A stretch of DNA of 64,000 bases from assembly GCA_001592805.2 (NCBI GenBank), contig CP051143.1:1488001-1552000 (forward strand). Reading direction: 5' to 3'. The notes beneath the pieces were generated by a model. The model searched no databases. It had not been told where the DNA came from and worked only from the letters and a program-made list of their open reading frames with translations. Of the stretch, positions 21,408 to 32,100 are shown piece after piece (position 1 is the first letter of the stretch; each line of letters starts with the position of its first letter). The DNA comes from Peltaster fructicola (Eukaryota > Ascomycota > Dothideomycetes). The position numbers were made by a program, and so were the translations under genes.

Positions 21408-23813
21408 TCATAAGACGCCAATTACGACCATGAACCTCAGTCGTCCATCACCCAATGACTTGATTGTCTTTCTGCCGCCTTCAACCTTAGCAGAGGTCAC
21501 GTTCAAGTTCGCTCCGTCATCGTCTTCTGCTACACCCTCATCTCGGCCAGTGGTACTCTCACCGACCTGATCACCTTCATCCTGAGACAGCAGACCTTCG
21601 TCAAGCATCAAGGTACTGCTCTTCCAGCCCCAGCTTTGTGAGAAATTGAACTTGTCCGGCGCAGATTCGTAAACCGAAAGCATGCGCCCACCGCGTGATG
21701 GTGAGAAGATCTTGAAATATGTCTTGATTGTTGGTCGAAGATCGACATAAGGTGGAAGAGTAGGCATGCGGTTGGTGCTCTTCAGCGTCACGTTGCGAGA
21801 GATGCGCCATTCGCTCTCGATATCACTGTCAGAGTCGTCGTTCTCGAACATAGAGGAACTTGGCGTGACAATTGACCTGTTCGTTGAGCTAATCCAGCTG
21901 CTCATGCTTGAGCGTTGCGTCGACGCCTGGGTCCCAATCGTCTGCGACGCCGGGAGAGTATCCACCTCTGCGGCGCTGTCATCGTCCTCCCAGTGCGTGC
22001 GCTGGCCAGTACTATCCTGTTGTTGACGGCGCTGTCGGTTCATTTCTCGCTCCAGAACCCCAATTCTGCCCTCAACGCTATGCGTGCTTCCTGCTGCAGC
22101 AAGGACAGCTTCTTCTGCGTCGCGCTCCTTCACGCGATGCAGATAGACACCTAACTGCTTTGTACTGCGAATGGATGCGACTTTCTGAATGTAGATATTC
22201 CACAGGCTGCCTGCGTAAAAGATTGTCCGACTGTAAGCACGCTTCTTCTCTTTGATGAGCTTTGGAGATGGGAACTCTGCACTGAAACGGAATGGTGGCA
22301 AGGTTGAATAGGATACTGGTTGCTCGGGCTCCCCTCTTGACTCAGCACGAGATCGTGGGCGTGAGTTGTCTAGAGGACCACCATTGTGTGAAATGGAGAT
22401 GACCGGATCTGAGTGCCCGCCCATAACTATGTTGCAATCAGAAGATGGAATCCAGTATCGACGAGTGTCTACAGTATGTGGACTGTCGATAGTTACAGTC
22501 GAGCTCTCTTTCTGCTTGAGCTCCGATCGGCCGCTCTGTGAACGAATGCCTGGGAACTGCGCTGCTGTGTGGTGCTCTGGTGACAACTCCACAGCCAGAC
22601 CAAGCTCCAACTCTGACTCTGTGGAGTTCAGTACTCGTTGTCGTAGCTCCATTTGCTGCCAGAGTGCTGTTGAGACCACAGGCTCTGGCACAACTGGAAA
22701 GCCAAGCGCATCCTTCGCCATGCGGACATACTGCAACTGCTCGAATTCCAGGTGCACATAATGTATACCGTTGTCGAGGAGACTGAGAAGTGGTGCGAGC
22801 TCGGGATCTACGTACAGGGTGGCGTACTCTACGAATCGCTCAGAAACGGTCGTCGAGCGTATAGCTTGTACTCCCTCCATATCTTCGGCACTAAGCGTTG
22901 TCTTCTTCGAGATCTCATCCAGCAGTCCAGCCTCAGCTGCTCTTGTGCGAAGTCGACGATTCGTGATGCGCTTTGCCAGAAGCCAACGCTCCCACTCTCC
23001 GTTGACATAGAAGCCGTCGCTGCTGACAATCTCGTTGATAATGTCCGTAGGTATCGAGTCCCAGTAGCGGCTAGCCATCTTCCAGCCGTCTCTACACAGC
23101 ATGGCTTTGGCACTGGCCAGGATTTTGTCGCCTGCTCGCCCATAGTAGTTCTTGGTTACCAGAGTGATCAGTTGTCCAAGCGTATCGGTGCTCATCTGTC
23201 GTAGAATGCTCTCGATGCTAGCTTCAATGAGGTCTGGCATCTCGAGCCAGCAACCTGTTGCAAAGAGCTCTATGGCATGGCGATCTTCCTCCTGAATGTC
23301 TGCAGTGCCTCGATAGAGCCGCTTGAGTGCGAGCTCAAAGCCGTACTGGGTGATGTTCGAGTCTATTTCATCAGGTCGGATAGTAATTTCGCTCGACTTT
23401 GCCTCTAGCCATGGTCCAGTCAACGCTGTTGCGAAGAATGGTGCACGATCAAGGATGATGCGATGGAGTCGATATGGTACACCGAATGCGTGGATCGTGA
23501 TATCGCTGTGCTTACCGTGGCACAGTCCACGGGTAAAGAGGTGATCTGGTAGAGGAGCCGTCTCCCTGGTGTTTATGTTACGGATATAGCCATGCTGCTC
23601 TACTGTGTTGATGTATGATGATGCTCGACTTGCATCAGGCGAGATGGTCGATGCACCAAGCAGTCGAGTCAAGGTCGTGAATGTAGTGCTTGGTTGTGGT
23701 TCGACACTTGGACTCGCGACTGGCGGATGACTTGGATCGTCCGCATCTTTCTCGACTCGTGGTAGTCGTTGGAAATGCATGTCTGTGGCTCCGGAGTCAT
23801 CTCCTTGTGCCAT
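21408..23813 (-). CDS. Large BTB/POZ-domain protein (germ-cell-less-like)
   Basis: Single exon, 801 residues. The BTB domain lies at about residues 92-170: HSDITIHAFGVPYRLHRIILDRAPFF, then a segment ending FELALKRLYRGTADI. A BACK-like helical region follows (AIELFATGCWLEMPDLIEASI). The C-terminal half is long, with low-complexity Ser-rich stretches (around ASTQRSSMSSWISSTNRS) and a conserved-looking end (LPPYVDLRPTIKTYFKIFSPS). BTB proteins dimerise and often act as Cullin-3 substrate adaptors; the fungal members resembling animal germ cell-less have no settled role. No transmembrane segment or signal peptide is seen. Confidence 0.85.
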   Translation of the reverse strand: MAQGDDSGATDMHFQRLPRVEKDADDPSHPPVASPSVEPQPSTTFTTLTRLLGASTISPDASRASSYINTVEQHGYIRNINTRETAPLPDHLFTRGLCHGKHSDITIHAFGVPYRLHRIILDRAPFFATALTGPWLEAKSSEITIRPDEIDSNITQYGFELALKRLYRGTADIQEEDRHAIELFATGCWLEMPDLIEASIESILRQMSTDTLGQLITLVTKNYYGRAGDKILASAKAMLCRDGWKMASRYWDSIPTDIINEIVSSDGFYVNGEWERWLLAKRITNRRLRTRAAEAGLLDEISKKTTLSAEDMEGVQAIRSTTVSERFVEYATLYVDPELAPLLSLLDNGIHYVHLEFEQLQYVRMAKDALGFPVVPEPVVSTALWQQMELRQRVLNSTESELELGLAVELSPEHHTAAQFPGIRSQSGRSELKQKESSTVTIDSPHTVDTRRYWIPSSDCNIVMGGHSDPVISISHNGGPLDNSRPRSRAESRGEPEQPVSYSTLPPFRFSAEFPSPKLIKEKKRAYSRTIFYAGSLWNIYIQKVASIRSTKQLGVYLHRVKERDAEEAVLAAAGSTHSVEGRIGVLEREMNRQRRQQQDSTGQRTHWEDDDSAAEVDTLPASQTIGTQASTQRSSMSSWISSTNRSIVTPSSSMFENDDSDSDIESEWRISRNVTLKSTNRMPTLPPYVDLRPTIKTYFKIFSPSRGGRMLSVYESAPDKFNFSQSWGWKSSTLMLDEGLLSQDEGDQVGESTTGRDEGVAEDDDGANLNVTSAKVEGGRKTIKSLGDGRLRFMVVIGVL

Positions 23814-24086
23814 GATGCCGTGCGAAGATGGTCGGCATGAGCGCGAGATGGCTGCTACAATGCCAGAATGTTGTTAACAGGATGGAGATCAGTCAATGAA
23901 GGTGGTTGAAGTCCGCCGGCGGCCTCGCGTAACATGTGGTCAGGCGGCAAGATCGTGTAACAGTGGTGGGTCGCCATATGCAGTGACGTTAGTGGCCCTG
24001 CATGAAACCCTGAACCCAAGTTGACGGATCTAGAATACGAGCTTACCGGCGGACTTCTTCATTCATCAGACCAACACGTCCTGACG

Positions 24087-25592
24087 ATGGCGTCCATCAC
24101 GGCGGCGAGGTTGTCGACTCGCTTCGCCATCAGAGCGAGCAAGTTGCTCGAAGACAGTCTCATATGTCGACGTTGCATGCACCAGCGTAGCGCTCCTGAG
24201 CTATACAAATCGGCAAAGCGATCACCATTTTATCGGCATTCAAGCAGCCAGGACATTACAAGCTGCGCCACAGCCCGCAGGTGCGGTCGATGTATCGAAA
24301 GCTTCACTGCAGAGGCTCGCAAAGCAAGCTGCAAAGAAGAGCGCATAGCAGCCTACGAGAAGGCACGACAGCAATTCCACAGAGGACTCACCAGCAAGTA
24401 TGTTGCATATTGGCTACTGGGCTCTGCAGCAAGTGTATTCGGCATTGTCATATTCGGCGGTCTCACAAGGTTGACAGAATCTGGCCTTAGCATCACAGAA
24501 TGGAAGCCGATCACAGGCAGTGTACCGCCTCGGTCGAAGGAAGAGTGGGAAGCAGAGTTTGCGAAATACAAGGCGAGTCCGGAATTCATCATGTTGAACT
24601 CGCGGATGGACTTGGACGACTTCAAGAGAATCTACTGGATGGAATGGATACACAGACAATGGGGACGCATAGTGGGCATCACCTTCCTTCTTCCTACCAT
24701 AGGCTTCATTGCTACCAGGCGAGTAAGCAATACAATGGCTATAAGGCTGGTAGGTATATGCGGTCTGATCGGATTCCAAGGATTCCTTGGCTGGTGGATG
24801 GTCAAATCTGGTCTCAAGGACGACTTATTGGAGCCCGGTTCACATCCTCGAGTTTCACAATACCGATTAGCAGCGCATCTCGGCACAGCATTTGTGACAT
24901 ATGTTGCCATGCTGTGGAATGGCCTGCGTATCCTACAGATGCACAGCCTTCTCAATTCCGCTGATGCTGATGCAGTAGTGAAAGCTGCAACATCGCGACA
25001 ACTGACCGGCTTTAGACGCTCGGTCGCAGGATTGAGCATCTTGGTCTTCACTACAGTCATGTCTGGCGCCCTGGTAGCTGGCCTCGACGCTGGCATGATC
25101 TATAACGACTTCCCGTGGATGGGCCAAGGCCTTCTGCCACCAAAGTCAGAGATGCTCGACCCATTTTACTCTCGACACGAGTCACGGAGTGATCTGCTCT
25201 GGCGCAACATGCTCGAGAATCCCGTGCTGGTCCAGCTTGATCACCGCGTGCTGGCAACAACAACGTTCTGCTCCGTTCTAGCACTCTGGGCATACAGCCG
25301 CCGCTCTGCTTTGCGCCCGCTGTTGAAGCAGACAGGCGCTTCAAAAGGCGTGTTAGGTCTCGTTCATCTCGTGTCGTTGCAGGTTACCCTTGGCATCACA
25401 ACATTGTGGTACCTGGTGCCAACGCCGCTGGCTTCAGCTCATCAGGCTGGGGCACTCCTGTTATTGTCAGGTGTGGTCGTGCTAGCAACTCGAGTCAGCT
25501 TGCCTAAACGCTTGGTTGCAGCCGTTCGAGCAGCACAACGGCAGGCCCTGTGGCAATCACGCAATGCACGAGTACGAGTAAGAGAAAACTAG
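24087..25592 (+). CDS. COX15: Heme A synthase, mitochondrial inner membrane
   Basis: Single exon, 501 residues. A basic, Ser/Arg-rich mitochondrial presequence (about 1-100) leads to YVAYWLLGSAASVFGIVIFGGLTRLTESGLSITEWKP, the first heme-binding helix block. IYWMEWIHRQWGRIVGITF (with the key histidine), GFQGFLGWWMVKSGLKDD, YRLAAHLGTAFVTYVAMLWNG and VQLDHRVLATTTF are further conserved Cox15 blocks, giving eight helices. The enzyme oxidises heme O to heme A for cytochrome c oxidase. ATG 24087 follows a TTG-only extension. The presequence contains a Cys-rich patch (CATARRCGRC) I do not recall from homologues; it is probably just divergent. Confidence 0.95.
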   Translation: MASITAARLSTRFAIRASKLLEDSLICRRCMHQRSAPELYKSAKRSPFYRHSSSQDITSCATARRCGRCIESFTAEARKASCKEERIAAYEKARQQFHRGLTSKYVAYWLLGSAASVFGIVIFGGLTRLTESGLSITEWKPITGSVPPRSKEEWEAEFAKYKASPEFIMLNSRMDLDDFKRIYWMEWIHRQWGRIVGITFLLPTIGFIATRRVSNTMAIRLVGICGLIGFQGFLGWWMVKSGLKDDLLEPGSHPRVSQYRLAAHLGTAFVTYVAMLWNGLRILQMHSLLNSADADAVVKAATSRQLTGFRRSVAGLSILVFTTVMSGALVAGLDAGMIYNDFPWMGQGLLPPKSEMLDPFYSRHESRSDLLWRNMLENPVLVQLDHRVLATTTFCSVLALWAYSRRSALRPLLKQTGASKGVLGLVHLVSLQVTLGITTLWYLVPTPLASAHQAGALLLLSGVVVLATRVSLPKRLVAAVRAAQRQALWQSRNARVRVREN

Positions 25593-25899
25593 AGGAAGCA
25601 AGTATGCATACAGCATAACAGACCAGGCATCACGGGCTTGCTGCGATGCAAGTATCATGACGAGTAGCCTCACTTTGAAGTACTAAGAGACACGATCGAG
25701 GATACGATCTGCCTTGATAACTGCTTGAGCCAACGAAGCCTGATAGATCGCATCTTCTGGCTCCTTCGTGGAGCTTCGCACTGTAACAATAGATCAAGAT
25801 CTTACTCTGGCATACGCTGGACTAGCTGGTTTAATAATATCTGGGTATCTCGGAACTAAGCTGTCCTCCCAATGCAATGGCTCTATAGACATGGCAATA
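25593..25899. other. Intergenic region, convergent 3' ends
   Basis: About 307 bp between the convergent COX15 and RBR ligase genes. It should hold two polyadenylation regions. I see no gene or structured element. Confidence 0.5.
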
Positions 25900-27793
25900 T
25901 CATCGTATATGCCATGCTGCATCATCTTCAGCAAACTCATCGCTGTCCCAACCGTCCTCTTCGTCTCGCAACGCCAGTGCAACGAATCTTCGCATTTCAT
26001 CTTCTTGACGTCGATCTTCGTCCACTGGTGGTGCAACTGGTCGGTTCTGTCGTCGTGCGTTGCCGCCAACAGCACCTTGTCGTTCATGTGCCCGAACAGC
26101 TGCAGCACGTCCTCTGGCCGGAGCGTGGGCTGGAAACGGGTTCCTTTGTCTTCGCGCAGCCACTGGTCGAGCTCCCACAGGCGCGACTCCATCCAGTGGT
26201 ATCTGTGGTTCTAGATGCAGGTTCGCCATTGCAGCGAGCGCGACCCTCTCGTTTGCCGCTACGTTCGCTGCAGGATGATGTACAATCTGTACTGGTGGTG
26301 GCTGCTCCTGTGCAGCCTCTGCAACCTGTGCAGCGGCTTCAGCTTCTTCCCGCTCAGCTTCTCGTGCAGCCTCTATAGCCATGGCTTCCAGAGCACGTGC
26401 GCCGGCGAAACCCCTACCATCACCAGGGCCTTGCCCATCGTCGCCCTCCTCCACCCCATAATCGCTGGAAGCACTCCGTGCCTTTAGTATTGAAGTGTTC
26501 ATAGGGATTTTTCGGATCGAGCCAAGAACTGCATAAGTAGCAGAAATGGCATTGACACTGATAGCAATGCATGTGGTTGCAGCCCATGGTCTTTGAGATC
26601 GGCGATGAGCATGTTGGACAAGGAGAGGTGTGCAGCATGATATACTCGTACGATGCCTTGTCTTCTGCTGTGAGCTCTGTGGAATCCTTAGGGTAACAAC
26701 GAATGAAACTGCCATGCCACGATGCGCAGCACACTCTGCAAAATGCAAATTTGCACTCTTCACAGATGGCCAGTCTCTCATCCTGTTCTGCTCGTTTCGG
26801 TGGTGCTGTTGGAGCTTGGACAACAGTCGGCTCCTCCGGTGCATCTTCATCGACATCAGACAGATCTGGATAGTCCAGGAGATTTGCAGGGATAGGAGGA
26901 TACTTTGTGCTCCTTGCCGGATGTTGACACCATGTGCGTGGGCAATATACTGTGGTTTTGTCTGATTCCAACTTCTTCTTTCGCTGCATCTCGACATAGC
27001 GTCGCACAACAGGCTCATCGAGGCCGATCGCCAGAAGCTCCCGTGGATGAAGAGAGCGTTTCCGCCCTTTGCTGGTCTTTACGCAGCCTTCATCGAGGCA
27101 TCTTATCTGGACCACATCACCTTCCGCGATTGCATGATTGTAGTAGTCCTGGAAGCATTGCTTGCAGAAGATGTGTCCACATTTCTCGAGCTTGTGACAA
27201 GAGCGACCCTTCTTCGGCTCTAGGCAGATGCCGCAGTCGTAAGTGCCAGCATCGAAAGCTGTCTGCTTCGTATCGCGATCGAATGTTTGCAGAGTTTGCT
27301 CCAGACTCGCTGACAAGATCGTAGGTCCATCACTGACGGCCGTCAGTCCGAGACCTTGCTCTGCGGATTGCTGGAGGTAGTCAATATACGCGAACAAGGT
27401 CTGTCCTCGTCCACAATCTTCCCATGTGGTATTCACAGCATTCTGAAGCTCTAGTATTGTGGCAAGAGGCACCCAACCATATAGAGAGCTGAGAGACACG
27501 CGAGGTGGGCTTGTCTCTGGGTAGTCTTTCGGCAATTGGATGTAAAGCTTTAGTGGTGGCAAATGATCGAAATGCAGGTCGTGCTCGATGTGAGCTCGTG
27601 GTCGATGCTGTGCATCACCATTTTGAACACTGATATCGATAGGATTGTCTTGAGCAATGAAGCGTAGTAGAAGAGGTGCATTCGGTTGGACAGGAATGTC
27701 TAGGGTGGCAGTGAACTCGTGAGTCGGCGAGAGTACGATCTCAGGGAAGATAGCCTGGATGGTCTCTAGTTCTTCTTTTCGCTCGTCGTCCAT
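25900..27793 (-). CDS. RWD-RING-IBR-RING (RBR) E3 ubiquitin ligase, apparent single-base frameshift
   Basis: The N-terminal RWD domain (about 1-140, opening MDDERKEELETIQAIFPEI) is followed by RING1 (CGICLEP...CGHIFCKQCFQDYY, from about residue 184), IBR (CEECKFAFCRVCCASWHG) and RING2 (CPTCSSPISKTMGCNHMHC). This order matches RNF14/Itt1-type ligases, which pass ubiquitin through a catalytic Cys in RING2. Directly after FNTKGTECFQRLW the frame runs to a stop at 26420, but the next frame continues with VEEGDDGQGPGDGRGFAGA and a long Ala/Arg/Glu-rich tail to 25900. One surplus G in the run at 26454-26457 explains the switch. I annotate the full extent; the uncorrected product would be 457 residues. 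No intron of plausible size can explain the shift. Confidence 0.85.
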
Positions 27794-28079
27794 CGTGATA
27801 TATGAGGTCACGAAGACCAGGAGTTAATGTGATATCTGGTCATACTTATGCCGACGTGCAAGCACATACTAGCAAGCACATCAGATAGTGACCGCGAAAT
27901 AAAACTGTCTTCGGGTTGAATCAGTGCGTGATGGCGAGAGTGAGTCGAAGAGCAAAGAATATATATACAGTGGCAATGCTATTTCCAGAATGGGCCATCG
28001 CCCGGCGGTGACTTCATTTCTGGCTTGTGAATGCAACCTCAGCCACTTCACTTCTCACGATTACCACTCCTACCGAGCT

Positions 28080-28844
28080 ATGGACGGTCCACCACTCACC
28101 TCCCTGTCGCTGACTCACGTCCATTATGATCCAACATCGACTCTGTCGCATGCGTGCGCCTATCTCGCTCTGGTCCCTCAAGCACTTATGATCACATACG
28201 TCGCCTTCATCTACTCCACGAGAGAGATCGAAATAGCATTGATGTTTGCTGGACAGATGGCGTGTGAAGGTCTGAACTGGATACTTAAGAGATATATACA
28301 AGAGGAGAGACCTACAAAGATAGTTGGGAAAGGATACGGTATGCCCAGCTCGCATGCGCAATTCGTCGGGTATTTCAGCATGTATCTGGTGCTGTTCTTG
28401 CTCCTTCGCCACGATCCATACAAGGCAAACACATCCACAACACACAGTCCAGTGCCGTTGTGGCAGAGAGCTGGTCTGGCCAGCATCATCGTCGCAGGTG
28501 CAGTAGCCGTTGCGCAGAGCAGAATGTATGTGTATCAAATGCTGCCATACGGTAGGTATTCTGATTCTGATTCCAGTATTCTCAACTACCACACTCCGCG
28601 ACAAGTCTACATTGGCTTTAGCATTGGTCTCGCTTGCGCTGTGGCATATTTCATTGCACTGTCTGTGGCACGGCATGTTGGTCTGCTAGATTTCTTGCTA
28701 GACACCTCACTTGCTAGGTGGGTCCGTCTACGTGATTTGCTTGCCAACGAGGATATGGTTGATGCAGGTTGGGAGCGATGGAGCAATCAACGAAAGAAGC
28801 AGGCGGCTGCTACCAAAGACAGCAAGGCAAAGAAGAGTCTATAA
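28080..28844 (+). CDS. CAX4: Dolichyl-diphosphatase (CAX4/DOLPP1-like PAP2 phosphatase)
   Basis: Two exons (28080-28525, 28577-28844; intron of 51 bp with gtatgt donor and ttccag acceptor) encode 237 residues, close to yeast Cax4 (239). PAP2 motifs: KRYIQEERP, GMPSSHAQF, and SRIILNYHTPRQV, the last created only by splicing. The intron is in frame and has no stop, so an unspliced reading remains open but loses the active-site SR-x5-H spacing. The enzyme dephosphorylates dolichyl diphosphate on the ER lumenal side to recycle the carrier for N-glycosylation. Four hydrophobic helices are visible. ATG 28080 (MDGPPLTSLSLTHVHYDP) matches the family N-terminus; the frame extends upstream without conservation. 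Confidence 0.92.
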   Translation: MDGPPLTSLSLTHVHYDPTSTLSHACAYLALVPQALMITYVAFIYSTREIEIALMFAGQMACEGLNWILKRYIQEERPTKIVGKGYGMPSSHAQFVGYFSMYLVLFLLLRHDPYKANTSTTHSPVPLWQRAGLASIIVAGAVAVAQSRMYVYQMLPYGRYSDSDSSILNYHTPRQVYIGFSIGLACAVAYFIALSVARHVGLLDFLLDTSLARWVRLRDLLANEDMVDAGWERWSNQRKKQAAATKDSKAKKSL

Positions 28845-29108
28845 GGCTAATTTGCAGCAGATCACTTGAACAATGGATAGACACCGTCGATGCCTCGAAC
28901 GTATTGCGAGAGCCTGCTGTTCTGTGAGGGTGCAGCGCAGCAAGTGCGACGGCCGTCCAGTTGTATAGCATACAGTCATACAAGGATAGATTGAAGCATC
29001 AATGCTTCATGGCTAGCAACAAGCTATGCAGGACTCGAAAGACTCTGTCATGCTGTTGGATTGATAGATTCGTTTATGCCTCAGTGCTTCAACGCAGCAG
29101 CTTGTGCC

Positions 29109-32100
29109 TCATCTTGCAAGTACCTTGACGATATCCCAGTCACCTTTGCGATTTCTGCTTTGCTCAACCTTCCACGCACCCATTGGCCATTCATCACCTA
29201 CGCTTTTACCATCGGTACTCGGTCTCAATGAGACAGCGATCCAGCATACCCTGCTCTTACCATTGTTCTTGTCCTCGATCTTGCCAACAGGCTTGCCGAG
29301 CTCTAGAAGTGGTGTATCCTGGGCCAACACAGCTAGTGCCTTGGCGCTGATGGTGGTCAAGGGGTGCATCCGTGTCCTTGGTGTGCGAGCAGAATCGCCA
29401 ATGGTCTTGACCGCAGCGCGAGACAGGTGACTGTACACAACGTAGCTGGGCACTTCGGTCTTGCTCAAGCGAGCTAGAACAGAGCTCGGGTGGATGTAGA
29501 CGCTGCGTTGCTCATTTTGCTCTTCTATATCTGCAGTATGGTCGACTCCTTCCAAAGGGAAGAGTGGGCGGTACGGTACCTCTACAGCAGATCGAGGCTT
29601 TCTCTTCGATGGTTGATATGTTGGCAGCAGATCCGCGCGGATGGCAATCTGATCGAGGTATCCAGCTGCTACGACTTGATTGAGCACCTTCCGCTCCTTC
29701 TCGTTTGCAAGAGAGAGGTTGAGCTTGAATGCAGACAACGAGCTGTGACGATGTTGTGCACGAATGATGGCATGCAATTGCTGCCGCAGCTGCTGTACTT
29801 CTGCCATTCCCTTCTCGCGAAGGTACAGCTCTTGGGATATCTCGCTGGCGCCGTGGGCCGCATCCTTTGACACGGCATCTGCGTGAGCAGCTACGGCAGT
29901 GAGCAACTTGATGACGTCTGATCGATCATCCCAGCGTCCCATCATAGCTTGAGCACGAGTATAAGACTGGTGTCTTTTTTGAGCTTCCGTACTTGCGATT
30001 GTCGCCATCGCTCTTTGTGCTCTGACGTCTTCATCGCTGTCACTGTTGTTGACGTTGTCCCCGGCTGAAGCGCTTTGCAGCTCGGGAATGTATAGATCGC
30101 CCACTGCCAATCCTGCTACCAACGCAATGGTGTGTTCCAGGACGCCATTCCCCGTAGCTATCTGTAGGATCTTGCTATACCTTGGATTGACAGGATACTG
30201 CATCAGTGCTCGGCCGTGTTGCGTGATCTTACCAATAGCGTCAAGGGCGCCAAGATTTCTTAGCAGCCTCTCTGCACTCTGCAGCTGTGTCCTATCTGGT
30301 GGTGTTGGGTATGGGAAATTAACGACGTTGTCGATATTCATAGCCTTAAGCTGTAAAATTGTGCCTTCGATGGGAGTGCGAAGGATCTCAGGCAGAGAGT
30401 GCTCAGGGAAGAACTCTTCGTAGATCGCAGAGCTGTATAGTCTCCAGCAATGGCCAGGACCTGTTCGGCCAGCACGACCCGTACGTTGTGAAGCAGATGC
30501 TTTTGAGATCCAGTCGATCTCGAATGTCTGCACTCCAGTGTCTGGATCATACTTCTTTTCCTTGCTACGGCCACAATCGAAGACGTAACGCACACCAGGA
30601 ATGGTTAAGGAGGTCTCAGCGACATTCGTTGCAAGGACGATCAGACGGGACCCATCAGGTGGTGGCTGAAATATACGCATTTGCTGGGAGGTCGGCAGCG
30701 CTGCGTATAGTGGAAGGATATGTGCCGTACTCGAATGTGTTATGCCGAGTCTAGCTTCTGTCGATTCGCCGTGAGGATCTTCGCCCAGCTCGAAGTCATC
30801 ATCATCGTCGTCGTCATCGTCCAGGCCATGTATGTCTGCATCCGAATCGTCATCATCTGCAGCTTGAGCAGTCCTGTTTCTCGTGGCAATGTCAATATCG
30901 TCGATCTCAAGTGGAACTTGATCTGAGCTCTCCCGACTCTTGAGGCCTTGTGGTAGCGCAGCAGTGTTTCCAAGTGCCTGCTTGAGTTGTTTGGCTGCTA
31001 CTGTGATCTCGTTCTGACCTGTCAAGAAGATCAACATGGCACCGGCTGGCAGCTTTTTATGACCTCTGGTGACTTTCTTGACGATATCTGTCACATAGTC
31101 GCGCTGAGTTCTCCGGGCAAAGTGGATCGTCACAGGGTACCGTCGCCCTTCGGCTTCGACGATGGGTGGTGGTAGACCATGGAAAAGTCGTTGGTTTTGA
31201 GCAAAGTCGGCGACCCGGAGTGTTGCACTCATGACGATGAGCTTCAGAGGGTAATGTGTCATAGGTTGCTCCTTGGTAAGCTCGTCTCGCAAAGAGACGA
31301 TCCGTGAGAGAGTGCCTATCAGAATGTCGGTATTGACACTACGCTCGTGGGCCTCATCAATAACTATGGCAGAGTACTTCGACAAGATGAAGTCTTCGTT
31401 GATCTCACGTAGGAGTATGCCATCAGTCATGAACTTAATTGCTGTTTGCTTGGACGCAGTAGTGTCGTACCGGACCTGATGAGCTACTCGTGCTTTGTAC
31501 TCATCTCCTAGTTCTGTCGATACGCGGTCGGCAACAGAGACAGCGGCGACTCGTCGAGGCTGTGTTACGCCGATCATACCTTTGTTCTGCAAAGATGATG
31601 TCGGGTTGTTCACTCCACAGTGTGATCCGTAGCCACTCTCAAAGAGCATTTGTGGCACTTGCGTTGTCTTTCCAGATCCTGTAGCTCCACACACGATCAC
31701 CACTGGATGGTTGTGTATAGCTTCCATGATACGCTGCTCTTCTTGCACCACTGGTAGCGCCATACGAGCCTTCTGGACCTCATCGGTACGAGTGACAGTA
31801 AGGGCATTCTGAGGTCTAGCCAAGCGTGCATCACTCGTGCTGAGCTCTCTTGCTACCGGATCTGGTGATGGCAACCGAGGCTTGAAGCTCGCCTTGATGT
31901 GTGGGTCGTTGACAGGAGCGATGGAGGGCGTGAACCCCAGGGCATCGTTTCGTTGTAGTTCAGCCCACTGCTTAAAGGCAGATGCTCTTGCTGGTCTCTT
32001 CGCTGCATCTTCATCTTCGCTCGACTCGGCTTCTGACGTGTCACTCTCCTCCAGCACATCACTTTCTTGCTCATCAAGATCGTCACTGAGTTCATCACTG

